DNA of 64,000 nt from NCBI RefSeq assembly GCF_003010965.1, contig NZ_PGGM01000017.1, positions 62,001 to 126,000 on the forward strand, in the 5' to 3' direction. Numbering within the stretch: position 1 is the stretch's first letter; every line of letters starts with the position of its first letter. A program made the translations under genes and the position numbers. The stretch is from Phyllobacterium sophorae (GTDB lineage: Bacteria > Pseudomonadota > Alphaproteobacteria > Rhizobiales > Rhizobiaceae). The notes beneath the pieces were generated by a model. The model was not told the origin of the DNA. It saw nothing but the letters and a program-made list of their open reading frames with translations, and did no database searches. Positions 54,633 through 63,742 of this stretch are shown one piece after another.

Positions 54633-55624
54633 GCTCCCCACAAACTCTACGCCAGATCGGCAGGTCCGGCATTTCCGCATCGGCCGTGGGCCTGGGTACC
54701 TGGGCGATCGGCGGTTGGATGTGGGGCGGCACCGACGAGCAGATGTCGACGCGTGCTATCGAAGCGTCCATTGATGCCGGCGTCAGCCTGATCGACACCG
54801 CCCCGGCCTACGGTCTTGGCCGCAGCGAGGAAATCGTCGGCAAGGCCATCAGGGGCAAGCGTGATAAGGTGGTGATCGCCACCAAATGCGGGCTTAACTG
54901 GCACTCGGGCAAGGGCAACCATTTCTTCGATCAGGACGGCAAAGCCGTCAATCGCTACCTCGGCGCTGATGGAATTGCGCACGAAATCGAGCAAAGTCTG
55001 CGCCGGCTGGGCACCGACCATATCGACCTTTATATCACGCACTGGCAAGATCCGACCGCGCCTATCGTTGAAACTATGGCCGCGCTTGAACGAGTTCAAG
55101 CTGCCGGCAAGATCCGCGCCATTGGAGCCAGCAATCTCAGCTCTGGGGATCTCGACCAGTACGTCGGCTCGGGTCAGCTCGACGCTATCCAGGAACGCTA
55201 CTCAATGATTGACCGGGAGATCGAGGGAAGCCTTCTTCCAATCGCCCGTCGCAACAAAATTGCAACGCTCAGCTATTCCTCCCTTGGCCTCGGCCTTCTT
55301 ACCGGCGCCATTGATCCCGAACGCAAGTTCGCGGGCGACGACCAGCGCAAGGATAACCCCCGCTTTTCAAAGGCCAACCGGCAGAAAGTAGCACTCCTGA
55401 AGGAAGCGATTACACCAATTGCCGCGCAGCACGATGCAACAATGGCCCAGATCGCCATCGCATGGACCCTCGCTCAGCCAGGCATCACCTTCGCCCTGTG
55501 TGGTGCGCGGAACCCGGAGCAGGCGATCGACAATGCGCGGGCCGGGACAATCGCGCTCGCTGCCAGCGAAGTTGCCGCCATTGATTTGGCTGTCGCTACG
55601 CTTCTGGTGGCAATGGATGCCTGA
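54629..55624 (+). CDS. Aldo/keto reductase
   Basis: A 331-residue NADP-dependent AKR with the catalytic tetrad D56, Y61, K86 and a histidine in LYITHWQDP. The segment DTAPAYGLGRSEEIVGKAIR is typical of the AKR11-13 groups (YajO/IolS-like). It may interconvert the imported sugar or polyol, or handle the aldehyde released by the operon's aldolase. Both are inferences from context. Confidence 0.92.
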   Translation: MSSPQTLRQIGRSGISASAVGLGTWAIGGWMWGGTDEQMSTRAIEASIDAGVSLIDTAPAYGLGRSEEIVGKAIRGKRDKVVIATKCGLNWHSGKGNHFFDQDGKAVNRYLGADGIAHEIEQSLRRLGTDHIDLYITHWQDPTAPIVETMAALERVQAAGKIRAIGASNLSSGDLDQYVGSGQLDAIQERYSMIDREIEGSLLPIARRNKIATLSYSSLGLGLLTGAIDPERKFAGDDQRKDNPRFSKANRQKVALLKEAITPIAAQHDATMAQIAIAWTLAQPGITFALCGARNPEQAIDNARAGTIALAASEVAAIDLAVATLLVAMDA

Positions 55625-55643
55625 TCGGAGAGGCACTGCCAGG

Positions 55644-57362
55644 ATGAATCGCAGTGAAATTATTGCCGCTCTCCGCGATCAGCCCGAGGTGGCGGTGCTC
55701 GTCATTGGGGGCGGCATCAATGGTATAAGCGTGTTTCGCGAGCTGGCCCTGCAGGGTGTCGATGTCGTCCTGGCGGAGAAAGGCGACTATTGCTGTGGCG
55801 CGAGTGCAGCGCTTTCGCGCATGGTCCATGGCGGCTTACGCTATCTGGAGAATGGCGAGTTCAAGCTGGTGCGGGAGTCGCTCCTCGAGCGCGACCGGTT
55901 GTTGAAAAATGCCCCACATTACGTGATGCCGCTACCGACGACTGTTCCGGTATTCGACACGTTTTCCGGAATCGCTAACGGCGTTGTGCGCTTTTTCGGA
56001 CTGACGCGTCGACCGAGCCGCCGCGGTGCGCTGGTGATCAAAGCTGGGCTTATCATGTACGATCTGTTCACGGCGGCGAGGCGATTGTTGCCCAAACACC
56101 GGTTCAGGCGCCGCGCCGAGACGTTGAAGACATGGCCGGCGATTAACCCTGCGATCCGAAGCTCAGCCACCTACTACGACGCTTGGGTGAGCCGGCCCGA
56201 GCGGCTTGGCTTCGAAATGCTGCACGACGCCATGGCAGCCGGATCCTCCGCGCGGGCTTTGAACTATGTGCGGGTGTCGTCAAGCGAGGAGGGGCTTGTC
56301 CTCACCGATGCCTTGTCAAACGCCGCGTTGCCGCTTCGCCCGCGCCTTGTCATCAATGCCACAGGCGGCTGGATCGACCTGACCAACACGGCAATCGGGG
56401 CATTTGCGCCGCCGATGATGGGTGGCACCAAGGGTTCGCACCTGATCATCAACAACGGCGAACTTTTCAACGCCCTTGACGGCCACATGATCTACTATGA
56501 GAACGAGGATGGCCGCATTTGCATCCTGTTCCCCTATCTCGGCAACGTGTTGGTCGGCTCGACCGATATCCGCGTCGATGACCCCGAACAGGTGCGTTGC
56601 GAAGACGATGAGCGCCGCTACATCCTCCAGTCGCTCTCCTTCGTATTTCCATCCATAGCAATCAGCGACGAGGAGATCATGTTTCGCTTTTCCGGTGTCA
56701 GACCGCTGCCCGCCAGCGAGGATAGCTTCACCGGACGCATACCGCGTGACCACTTTTGTGAATTCATCGAAGGACCCGGACATTTGCCGCCTATCCTTTG
56801 CATGATTGGTGGCAAGTGGACGACCTTCCGCTCATTCGGGGCATTGGCGGCTGATATGGCGTTGAAACGTCTCGGATTGGCACGCAGCGTCAGTACCGAA
56901 GAGCTTGCCATTGGCGGCGGCTGCGACTTTCCTGCGGATTGTACACAATGGTGCCTCTCATTTGCCGCACGGCACGGAGTGACTCCAGAGCGTGCATCGA
57001 CGCTCCTGGAACGTTACGGCACTTGGGCTGAGGATGTCGCGGGCTATTGCGCCCGAACACCAGAGGCGATGCTAACGCAGTGCGGTTACTCGGCCAATGA
57101 AATTCGTTTCATCATCGAGCGGGAGCATGTTGAGTGTCTGGCTGATCTTTTCCTGCGCCGCACGACGATTGCTATCGCTGGCGGCCTCAGCCTGGATTTG
57201 ATCGACGAAGTTAGCAATATCATGGCCCTCCAGAAGGGCTGGGACGCCACCAAGGCGAGCGCCGAGCGCTTGGACTTCTTATCGTTGCTGGAATATCGGC
57301 ACGGCATCGACCTTTCGAACCTCTCCCGCATTCATGATAAAAGGAGCGCCCTATGCGCGTGA
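55644..57362 (+). CDS. FAD-dependent glycerol-3-phosphate dehydrogenase family protein (GlpD/EryB-like)
   Basis: A 572-residue flavoprotein: FAD motif VLVIGGGINGISVFRELALQ (~19-38), SRMVHGGLRYLENGEFKLV, GGTKGSHLII, and a C-terminal DAO_C domain. Normal GlpD proteins are 500-570 residues. In Brucella the relative EryB oxidises a tetritol phosphate. In a catabolic operon with a sugar kinase, oxidation of a polyol phosphate is more likely than glycerol use (inference). Start ATG at 55644; the open frame upstream is a shadow of the reductase gene. Overlaps the aldolase gene by ten bases. Confidence 0.9.
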   Translation: MNRSEIIAALRDQPEVAVLVIGGGINGISVFRELALQGVDVVLAEKGDYCCGASAALSRMVHGGLRYLENGEFKLVRESLLERDRLLKNAPHYVMPLPTTVPVFDTFSGIANGVVRFFGLTRRPSRRGALVIKAGLIMYDLFTAARRLLPKHRFRRRAETLKTWPAINPAIRSSATYYDAWVSRPERLGFEMLHDAMAAGSSARALNYVRVSSSEEGLVLTDALSNAALPLRPRLVINATGGWIDLTNTAIGAFAPPMMGGTKGSHLIINNGELFNALDGHMIYYENEDGRICILFPYLGNVLVGSTDIRVDDPEQVRCEDDERRYILQSLSFVFPSIAISDEEIMFRFSGVRPLPASEDSFTGRIPRDHFCEFIEGPGHLPPILCMIGGKWTTFRSFGALAADMALKRLGLARSVSTEELAIGGGCDFPADCTQWCLSFAARHGVTPERASTLLERYGTWAEDVAGYCARTPEAMLTQCGYSANEIRFIIEREHVECLADLFLRRTTIAIAGGLSLDLIDEVSNIMALQKGWDATKASAERLDFLSLLEYRHGIDLSNLSRIHDKRSALCA

Positions 57363-58195
57363 ACAAGAAAGTGCGTATGAACCGGTTGTTTGGCGCAGGA
57401 CGCTGTCTCGATGTCGCAGTCGATCACGGCGTGTGCAACGAACCGAGCTTCCTCGCCGGGTTGGAAGACATGGCGGGTGTTGTCACCCAACTGGTCAAAG
57501 CCGGACCCGACGCCATCCAGATGAACTACGGCCAGGCAGACTTGCTGCAGTCCGTGCCGGGCAAAGACAAGCCGGCCCTCGTCATGCGAATAGACATGGG
57601 AAATCCCTACAACAAGATCCGCCACCGCGCGATGTGGGCGGTGCTGCAGAATGAGACCGAGCCGCTGCTTGGCGCTATCGAAATGGATGCCGCCTGTGTC
57701 GTTGTGAACCTGTTCATGCTGCCCGATGAACCGGATCTGTTCCGGCAATGCGTCCAGAACATTGCTCGCGTTCGTGCCGACTGCGACAAATACGGCCTGC
57801 CGCTGATGATCGAGCCTTTGGCGATGCTTCCGGTGAATGAGCATGGCGGCTACATGGTTGACGGAGATGCAGAAAAGATCGTCACCTTGACGCGTCTGGC
57901 CCGGGAAATGGGCGCTGATATCATCAAGGCCGATCCGACGAGCGATCCCGCGGACTTCCATCGGGTTGTGGAGGCTGCGCGTTGCCCGGTCCTTGTGCGT
58001 GGCGGTGGCAAGGAGGACCTGCGCGTCGTGTTCGATAAGTCGGCCGCGCTGATGGCTCAAGGCGCTCTCGGCATGGTTTACGGGCGCAATATCTACCAGC
58101 ATGCCAATCCAAGTGCCGTGGTGCGGGGACTGATGGCAATCATCCACGATAATGCGGATGGGGCCACCGCCTGGGACCTATACAAGCAGGCATAA
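57353..58195 (+). CDS. Class I (DhnA/DeoC-LacD type) aldolase
   Basis: A 280-residue TIM-barrel Schiff-base aldolase of the FbaB/DhnA-LsrF type. VAVDHGVCNEP (~21-31) is the N-terminal phosphate/substrate segment, and the Schiff-base lysine is K192 in ADIIKADPTSDP. C-terminal phosphate-binding VRGGGKEDLR and GMVYGRNIYQH. Such enzymes cleave ketose phosphates to a triose phosphate plus aldehyde, or process related keto-phosphates. AAGGAG lies upstream of the ATG. Confidence 0.9.
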   Translation: MRVNKKVRMNRLFGAGRCLDVAVDHGVCNEPSFLAGLEDMAGVVTQLVKAGPDAIQMNYGQADLLQSVPGKDKPALVMRIDMGNPYNKIRHRAMWAVLQNETEPLLGAIEMDAACVVVNLFMLPDEPDLFRQCVQNIARVRADCDKYGLPLMIEPLAMLPVNEHGGYMVDGDAEKIVTLTRLAREMGADIIKADPTSDPADFHRVVEAARCPVLVRGGGKEDLRVVFDKSAALMAQGALGMVYGRNIYQHANPSAVVRGLMAIIHDNADGATAWDLYKQA

Positions 58196-58219
58196 CAACA
58201 GCGGACTCGGGAGGATCAA

Positions 58220-59734
58220 ATGGGGGGTTACATTCTCGGTCTGGATGCGGGTAATACCGTCATCAAGGCCATCATCTTCGATATGGCGGGGCGCGAACTT
58301 GCGCTTGCGGCTCGCGACGGCCGCTCGTACATGCCCAAGCCGGGCCATGTCGAACGCGATCTCAACGAACTCTGGCGCAATGCCGTCGCAGTCATCGGAC
58401 AGTGCCTCGACCAGGCCGGGATCGATGCTGGTGACATCATTGCCATAGGCTGCGCCGGACACGGCAACGGCCTTTATGCATTGGACGACGATGGCGAGCC
58501 GCTCATCGGCATCCAGTCGATAGACACCCGAGGGGCTGCTATTGTTGCTGAATGGGCGAAGGACAATGTTGGCGACCGTACGTATGCGTATTGCCTGCAG
58601 CAGCCCTGGGCAGCGCAAACACCGACCTTGCTCGCTTGGCTCAAGCGTTTCGAGCCGGCGCTTTTTGCGAAAATCGGTACGGTGTTGCTGTGCAAGGATT
58701 TTGTGGTGAACCGGCTGACAGGTGCGCGTTCCACCGACACCTCCGACATGTCAGGGTGCGGTCTGCTGCGGCTGCCGGAGCGGCGCTACGAACCCGATCT
58801 GCTCACCGCCTATGGTCTGGATCATTGCATGAGACTTTTGCCGCCGGTCCGGGAGGCGGCAGAGATCGCCGGGCATGTCACCTCTGACGTGGCCGCTTTG
58901 ACCGGCTTGCGCGCCGGGACGCCCGTGGTGGCGGGCCTGTTCGACGTGGTTGCCAGCGCCATCGGCTCCGGCGTGACGCGCACCGGGGCGGCCTCGATTA
59001 TCGCTGGCACCTGGAGTATCAACCAGGTTATCACCGATGAGCCCATCCGTGACCCTTCGATCTTCATGCTCTCGACCTTCGATCCGCAGCGTTATCTGGC
59101 GATCGAGTCCAGTGCCACCTCGGCAGCCAACCTCGAATGGATCGTTCGCGAGTTCGTCGAGCATGCGATCGAGGCAGATAAATCGCCGTTCGAGTTGTGC
59201 AGCGAGCTTGTCGCTGCTGCCGACCCCGAAGGAGACATTCCGATCTACCACCCGTTCCTTTATGGTTCACAGCAGAACGGCCATGCGCGCGCCGGCTTTT
59301 ACGGGATTGCTGGCTGGCACACACGGGCACATATGCTGCGCGCCTTGTTCGAGGGCGTCGCCTTCGAACACAAGCGTCACGTCGAGACCCTTTACAGGGC
59401 GGGCGCCAAGTTCGACGAGGTGGTCCTTTCAGGTGGCGGCGCGCGCAGCTCCATCTGGCCGCAAATCTTTGCTGACGTGCTCGGTGTGCCTGTCACCGTA
59501 GCGCGCAGCCGGGAGACCGGAGCGCTCGGTGCGGCCATCGCGGCCGCAACAGGTGTCGGAGCATTCGCCGACTTCGGCGCCGGTGCTGCGGCGATGACCT
59601 CCGCCGCAAGGCGCTACATGCCGGACAGCGCGATTGCTCCCTCCTATGCCCGGCGCTATCGCCTCTTTAGTGAACTCAGCCAGACCATGATTCCGATGTG
59701 GGATCGCATGGCCAGCGCGGCGGCCGCACAGTGA
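58220..59734 (+). CDS. FGGY-family carbohydrate kinase (LyxK/xylulokinase-like)
   Basis: A 504-residue kinase: N-terminal phosphate motif [11 protein letters not shown] (7-17), mid-protein [28 protein letters not shown], and C-terminal [20 protein letters not shown]. The pattern is closest, from memory, to L-xylulose/3-keto-L-gulonate kinase (LyxK) within the FGGY family. It would phosphorylate the imported compound for the operon's flavin dehydrogenase or aldolase. Strong ribosome-binding site GGGAGG. Stop overlaps the next start (GTGA). Confidence 0.92.
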   Translation: MGGYILGLDAGNTVIKAIIFDMAGRELALAARDGRSYMPKPGHVERDLNELWRNAVAVIGQCLDQAGIDAGDIIAIGCAGHGNGLYALDDDGEPLIGIQSIDTRGAAIVAEWAKDNVGDRTYAYCLQQPWAAQTPTLLAWLKRFEPALFAKIGTVLLCKDFVVNRLTGARSTDTSDMSGCGLLRLPERRYEPDLLTAYGLDHCMRLLPPVREAAEIAGHVTSDVAALTGLRAGTPVVAGLFDVVASAIGSGVTRTGAASIIAGTWSINQVITDEPIRDPSIFMLSTFDPQRYLAIESSATSAANLEWIVREFVEHAIEADKSPFELCSELVAAADPEGDIPIYHPFLYGSQQNGHARAGFYGIAGWHTRAHMLRALFEGVAFEHKRHVETLYRAGAKFDEVVLSGGGARSSIWPQIFADVLGVPVTVARSRETGALGAAIAAATGVGAFADFGAGAAAMTSAARRYMPDSAIAPSYARRYRLFSELSQTMIPMWDRMASAAAAQ

Positions 59735-61350
59735 CTGAAGCTTATCCCGCGTCATTCGGCGAATATGACTACGTCATCGTTGGCGCCGGGTCGGCCGGCT
59801 GCGTGCTCGCCAACCGGCTCTCCGCCGATCCGCGCACCCGCGTGCTGTTGCTTGAGGCCGGCGGCAGCGACCGTTACCACTGGGTCAACATACCGATTGG
59901 CTATCTCTACTGTATGGGCAACTCGCGCACCGACTGGCTGATGAAGACCGAGCCGGAAGCTGCACTCAACGGGCGCAGTCTCAACTATCCACGCGGAAAA
60001 ATTCTTGGCGGCTGCTCATCGATCAACGGCATGATCTACATGCGTGGGCAGGCCGCAGATTATGATGGTTGGAGGCAGGCCGGCAATGTTGGTTGGGGAT
60101 GGGAGGACGTGCTGTCCTTCTTCCGCAAGTCGGAAAATTACCATGGCGGCAGCGACGCCTTGCATGGCAGCGGGGGTGAATGGCGTGTCGAACGGCAGCG
60201 CCTGTCGTGGCCCATTCTCGATGCATTCCGTGCAGCGGCCGAAGAACTCGGTATTCCGCGAACCGATGACTTCAACGGAGGTACCAACGAAGGCTCTGGC
60301 TATTTCGAGGTCAACCAGAAGGAGGGCGTGCGCTGGAATACGTCCAAGGCTTTTCTGCGCGGGATATCGAGACGCAAGAACCTGCGGATTGTCACTGGCG
60401 CGGAAACCGAAACGCTCGACTTTGACGGTCGCCGCGTCAGGGGCGTGGTCTTTCGTCGGGCCGACGGTTTGCATCGTGTGGCCGCTCGCGAGACAATCCT
60501 CGCAGCAGGCGCAATCAACTCGCCGAAGATTCTGGAGCTTTCTGGCGTCGGGCGGGCAGACCTGCTCTCGCCTCTTGGCATTGATATGCGCCATCCCTTG
60601 CCAGGCGTGGGTGAAAATCTGCAAGATCATCTGCAAATCAGAACGGTGTTCAAGGTCGCCAATGCCGCGACGCTCAACCAGCGCTTTCACAATCCGTTCA
60701 GCCGCGCAGCGATGATCGTCGAATATGCGCTCCGGCGCAGCGGACCGTTGTCGATGGCGCCCAGCCAGCTCGGCATCTTTGCCAGGAGCGACCCGCGCCA
60801 TGAAACGCCGGATCTTGAATACCACGTGCAACCGCTGAGCACTGACAGACTCGGCGAACCACTGCACCGCTTTCCCGCAGTAACGGTCTCGGTATGCAAC
60901 CTGCGTCCGCAGAGCCGTGGCACTGTACACATGGAATCCGCGGATCCGCGCGCGGCAACGAAAATCCGGCCAAATTATCTTTCCACCGAGGGAGATCGTT
61001 CCGTCGCGGTCGCGTCGATCGAGCATGCTCGGCGTTTGATGAAAACCAGGGCGATCGCTCGTTTCGCGCCGGAAGAGATGCTGCCGGGCCCGCAGTTCGC
61101 CGGTCATGGCGAACTCATCCAGAAAGCGGGCGACATCGCGACCACGATCTTCCACCCGGTCGGCACCTGCAAAATGGGCTCCGATACGATGGCCGTCGTC
61201 GATTCTCGCCTGCGCGTTCACGGACTTGGTGATTTGCGCGTGGTCGACGCCTCGATCATGCCCACCATCGTCTCCGGCAATACCAATTCTCCGGTGATCA
61301 TGATCGCCGAGAAGGCGGCAGAGATGATCCTGCAGGATTCTCGGCGATGA
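59731..61350 (+). CDS. GMC-family FAD oxidoreductase (choline dehydrogenase-like)
   Basis: A 539-residue GMC oxidoreductase: FAD motif [16 protein letters not shown] (~16-31), GMC signature 1 [20 protein letters not shown], and the C-terminal catalytic histidine region HPVGTCKMG followed by [14 protein letters not shown]. Oxidises an alcohol to an aldehyde or ketone. Start GTG at 59731 coupled to the kinase stop. Last gene of the operon. An alcohol oxidase next to a kinase and aldolase suggests oxidation of a polyol before or beside phosphorylation. Confidence 0.93.
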   Translation: MTEAYPASFGEYDYVIVGAGSAGCVLANRLSADPRTRVLLLEAGGSDRYHWVNIPIGYLYCMGNSRTDWLMKTEPEAALNGRSLNYPRGKILGGCSSINGMIYMRGQAADYDGWRQAGNVGWGWEDVLSFFRKSENYHGGSDALHGSGGEWRVERQRLSWPILDAFRAAAEELGIPRTDDFNGGTNEGSGYFEVNQKEGVRWNTSKAFLRGISRRKNLRIVTGAETETLDFDGRRVRGVVFRRADGLHRVAARETILAAGAINSPKILELSGVGRADLLSPLGIDMRHPLPGVGENLQDHLQIRTVFKVANAATLNQRFHNPFSRAAMIVEYALRRSGPLSMAPSQLGIFARSDPRHETPDLEYHVQPLSTDRLGEPLHRFPAVTVSVCNLRPQSRGTVHMESADPRAATKIRPNYLSTEGDRSVAVASIEHARRLMKTRAIARFAPEEMLPGPQFAGHGELIQKAGDIATTIFHPVGTCKMGSDTMAVVDSRLRVHGLGDLRVVDASIMPTIVSGNTNSPVIMIAEKAAEMILQDSRR

Positions 61351-61605
61351 AGTTCAGGGCAAGATAACAAAGGCTTTCAGCAGCTTCATCCGCGGACGTA
61401 AGGGCTGGCGTCGGGATCGGCGAGCCGCACGCCGGTGTCGAGTTCGAGCGTGCAATTGGTCGCGCCTTGGCGACCACGTCGACCTTGACGCCCCTTCAGC
61501 CAGTCCCGGAAAACGCCTGATGGTTTCCGTCATCTGTGCTCTCGTGAATGAGATCCCCAGTTTGTCAACCATGATCCGCTGGGTTAAAGTGAGGGTTCGT
61601 GGCGT

Positions 61606-62457
61606 TCACCCTGCCGCGTGCCATCCATCGCGGATATGGCGGTAGCCTTCGCGATAGACCGCTTCCGGCGTCTCGGAAAAATCGCGCCAGACCTTTGTCG
61701 CGGCGGCAAGATCCTTGAGCGCGCGGCCGAAGGCCTCAATCGTCAGCCAGCCGTCGTAGCCGCTCGCGCGCAGCGCCCTGAATGTCTCCGCCCAAGGAAT
61801 GTTTCCGCGCCCCGGCACGCCGCGGTCGTTCTCCGAAATGTGGACATGGATGATGCGGTTACTGTTTCGCGTGAAGGCGCCGATGGGATCGGACTCTTCG
61901 ATATTGCTGTGGAACGTGTCGTACATGGCGCGAATATTCGGATGCCCGACCGCGTCGACATGGGCCGCAAGGGCGTCCATCGTGTTAAACAGGTAGCATT
62001 CGAATCGGTTCAGCGCCTCAAGCCCGATCGTGACGCCGTGCTTTGCCGCATGATCGCCGATCGCGCGTTGCGAGGAGACCGAGCGCTTGAGTTCCGCCGC
62101 GCTCGGCCCGCTTCCGGAAAATTTGCCGAGCGTCGAATGCAGCGGCCCGCTCAAAATCGTGGCGCCGAGCGCATCGCTGCAATCGATTGCCCATTTCATG
62201 TAGTCGATGCCGCGTCTGCGGGTCGTGGGGTCGGGGGCGATCAGGTTCATCGAGGGGTCGCCCATGGCGGAAACGGCGGTCCGTTCCAGGCCGACCCGGT
62301 CGAGCAGGGCCCCCAGCCGGCGGTAGTCGTCGGGCGTGCCCGAAAAGATTGGAATCTCGACGCCATCAAACCCCGTGTCCTTGATGTCGCGCAACAGTCC
62401 TTCGTGCTTGCGGGCGACACTCGTGGTCCAGAGGAACATGCACATGCCGATCTTCAT
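61606..62457 (-). CDS. Sugar phosphate isomerase/epimerase family protein (TIM barrel)
   Basis: A 283-residue AP-endonuclease-2-fold enzyme. The four metal ligands expected for D-psicose/tagatose 3-epimerase-type enzymes can be placed: Glu in IGLEALNRFECYLFNT, Asp and neighbours in MYDTFHSNIEES, His in HVHISENDRG and Glu in TIEAFGRAL. The pattern ExLNRFE...DxFHxNIEE is typical of this group, which epimerises ketoses at C3 or isomerises hydroxypyruvate. Divergent from a second family member. The 255 bases after it, towards 61351, contain no intact gene. Confidence 0.88.
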   Translation of the reverse strand: MKIGMCMFLWTTSVARKHEGLLRDIKDTGFDGVEIPIFSGTPDDYRRLGALLDRVGLERTAVSAMGDPSMNLIAPDPTTRRRGIDYMKWAIDCSDALGATILSGPLHSTLGKFSGSGPSAAELKRSVSSQRAIGDHAAKHGVTIGLEALNRFECYLFNTMDALAAHVDAVGHPNIRAMYDTFHSNIEESDPIGAFTRNSNRIIHVHISENDRGVPGRGNIPWAETFRALRASGYDGWLTIEAFGRALKDLAAATKVWRDFSETPEAVYREGYRHIRDGWHAAG

Positions 62458-62800
62458 GTCCCCTCCCTCTGGCCCCCGTCGGTCACCGCGCAGTGTTCAA
62501 TATCAAGTTTCGTAATCTGGTAATACCAAAACTGAAATTTCGGTCAAGTCAATTCTCCGCTTCGCTAGTCTGCAGGTTTAGCGCAAAATCCAAAATACAA
62601 CATTAAATATAGGTATAATAAGATATATCTCCATTTGTCGTTCCGTCTTGCAGAGGGTGAGAAATTCCGGTAGAGCTTTTAACTAACCAACGATTGGCCA
62701 AACCAGATTGCCGAAGGCGACGGGACTGGCCGACGAGAAGGTCACCGTTTTGCCGCCACCCTCGGCGGTCGAGTGAGCTGCAACAGTCTGGGAGGACCCC
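62458..62800. promoter_or_regulatory. Divergent promoter region with GntR-type operator TGGTAATACCA
   Basis: A perfect palindrome TGGTA-A-TACCA at 62518-62528 matches the well-known recognition pattern of FadR/FCD-type GntR regulators. TATAAT occurs near 62612-62617 in the plus direction. GGGAGG just before 62801 is the ribosome-binding site of the plus-strand gene. The regulator itself is not adjacent in this window; it may lie beyond the right edge. Confidence 0.65.
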
Positions 62801-63688
62801 ATGCATCTTTCGACACACAACTGGATGCGGGCGGAACCGCTCGCCGTTACGCTAAAGCGCATCAAGAAATATGGCTACGAGAGCATCGAGATATCCGGTG
62901 AGCCGACACAGTACGACGTCAAGGAGACGCGCGCACTATTGAAGGAACACGGCATCCGCTGCTGGGGCGCCGTCACGCTGACGCTCGGCGAACGCAACCT
63001 TGCCGCCAGGGACGAAGGCCAGCGCGCCAGGTCAGTGGACTACGTCAAGAGCGTCATCTCCATGGTCAGCGAACTTGAGGGCGAAATCGTCACCCTCGTC
63101 CCGGCGACAGTCGGCAAGGTGGTTCCGGATGGGACCGAGGAGGAAGAGTGGAGGTGGGTGGTGGATGCCACCAAAGAGTGTTTTGCCCATGCCCAAAAGA
63201 AGGGCGTGCGCATTGCCGTCGAGCCGCTCAACCGTTTCGAAACCTATTTCTTCAATCGTGCCGCCCAGGCGCTGGCGCTCGCCGATGCCGTCAGCCCCCA
63301 ATGCGGCGTCTGCCTCGATGCCTTCCACCTGAACATTGAGGAGGAAGACATGTATGAGGCGATCCGTCTCGCCGGAAAGCGGCTTTTCGACTTCCATGTT
63401 GCCGACAACAATCGCTTCGCTGCCGGCCTCGGCCAACTCGACTGGCCAAAGATCATCGGTGCGCTGAAGGAGATCGGTTACGACGGCGCGGTGACGAACG
63501 AGTTTGTCGCGCCTGTTGACCGCACGCCGGCCGCCAAATATCCGGACATGGTGGAGCGCAACCCCGTTGACATTCCGCCGGAGCAGTTGAAGTTCATCCA
63601 GGACCACGGCTCAAGCCTTCTCACCGAGAAGTTCTACGACGATCAGATGCGGATCACCGCCGAGACCATCCTGCCGCTGATCAAGTAA
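62801..63688 (+). CDS. Sugar phosphate isomerase/epimerase family protein (TIM barrel)
   Basis: A 295-residue relative of the protein at 61606. Metal-site motifs: AVEPLNRFETYFFN, VCLDAFHLNIEEED, DFHVADNNR and VTNEFVAPVD. Strong ribosome-binding site. Together with the divergent gene and the downstream enolase-superfamily gene it forms the start of a sugar or sugar-acid catabolic cluster that runs off the window. Confidence 0.9.
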   Translation: MHLSTHNWMRAEPLAVTLKRIKKYGYESIEISGEPTQYDVKETRALLKEHGIRCWGAVTLTLGERNLAARDEGQRARSVDYVKSVISMVSELEGEIVTLVPATVGKVVPDGTEEEEWRWVVDATKECFAHAQKKGVRIAVEPLNRFETYFFNRAAQALALADAVSPQCGVCLDAFHLNIEEEDMYEAIRLAGKRLFDFHVADNNRFAAGLGQLDWPKIIGALKEIGYDGAVTNEFVAPVDRTPAAKYPDMVERNPVDIPPEQLKFIQDHGSSLLTEKFYDDQMRITAETILPLIK

Positions 63689-63742
63689 GAACGGAAAGGC
63701 ATATGCCCTGCGGCCTGCGGGCCGTGAAAGGGGATCCGACAC

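Noticed and set aside
61354-61572. Possible small minus-strand gene after the GMC oxidoreductase
   Set aside because: Basic, low-complexity translation without motifs; other frames here give short protein-like pieces but nothing continuous, so it may be decayed sequence.
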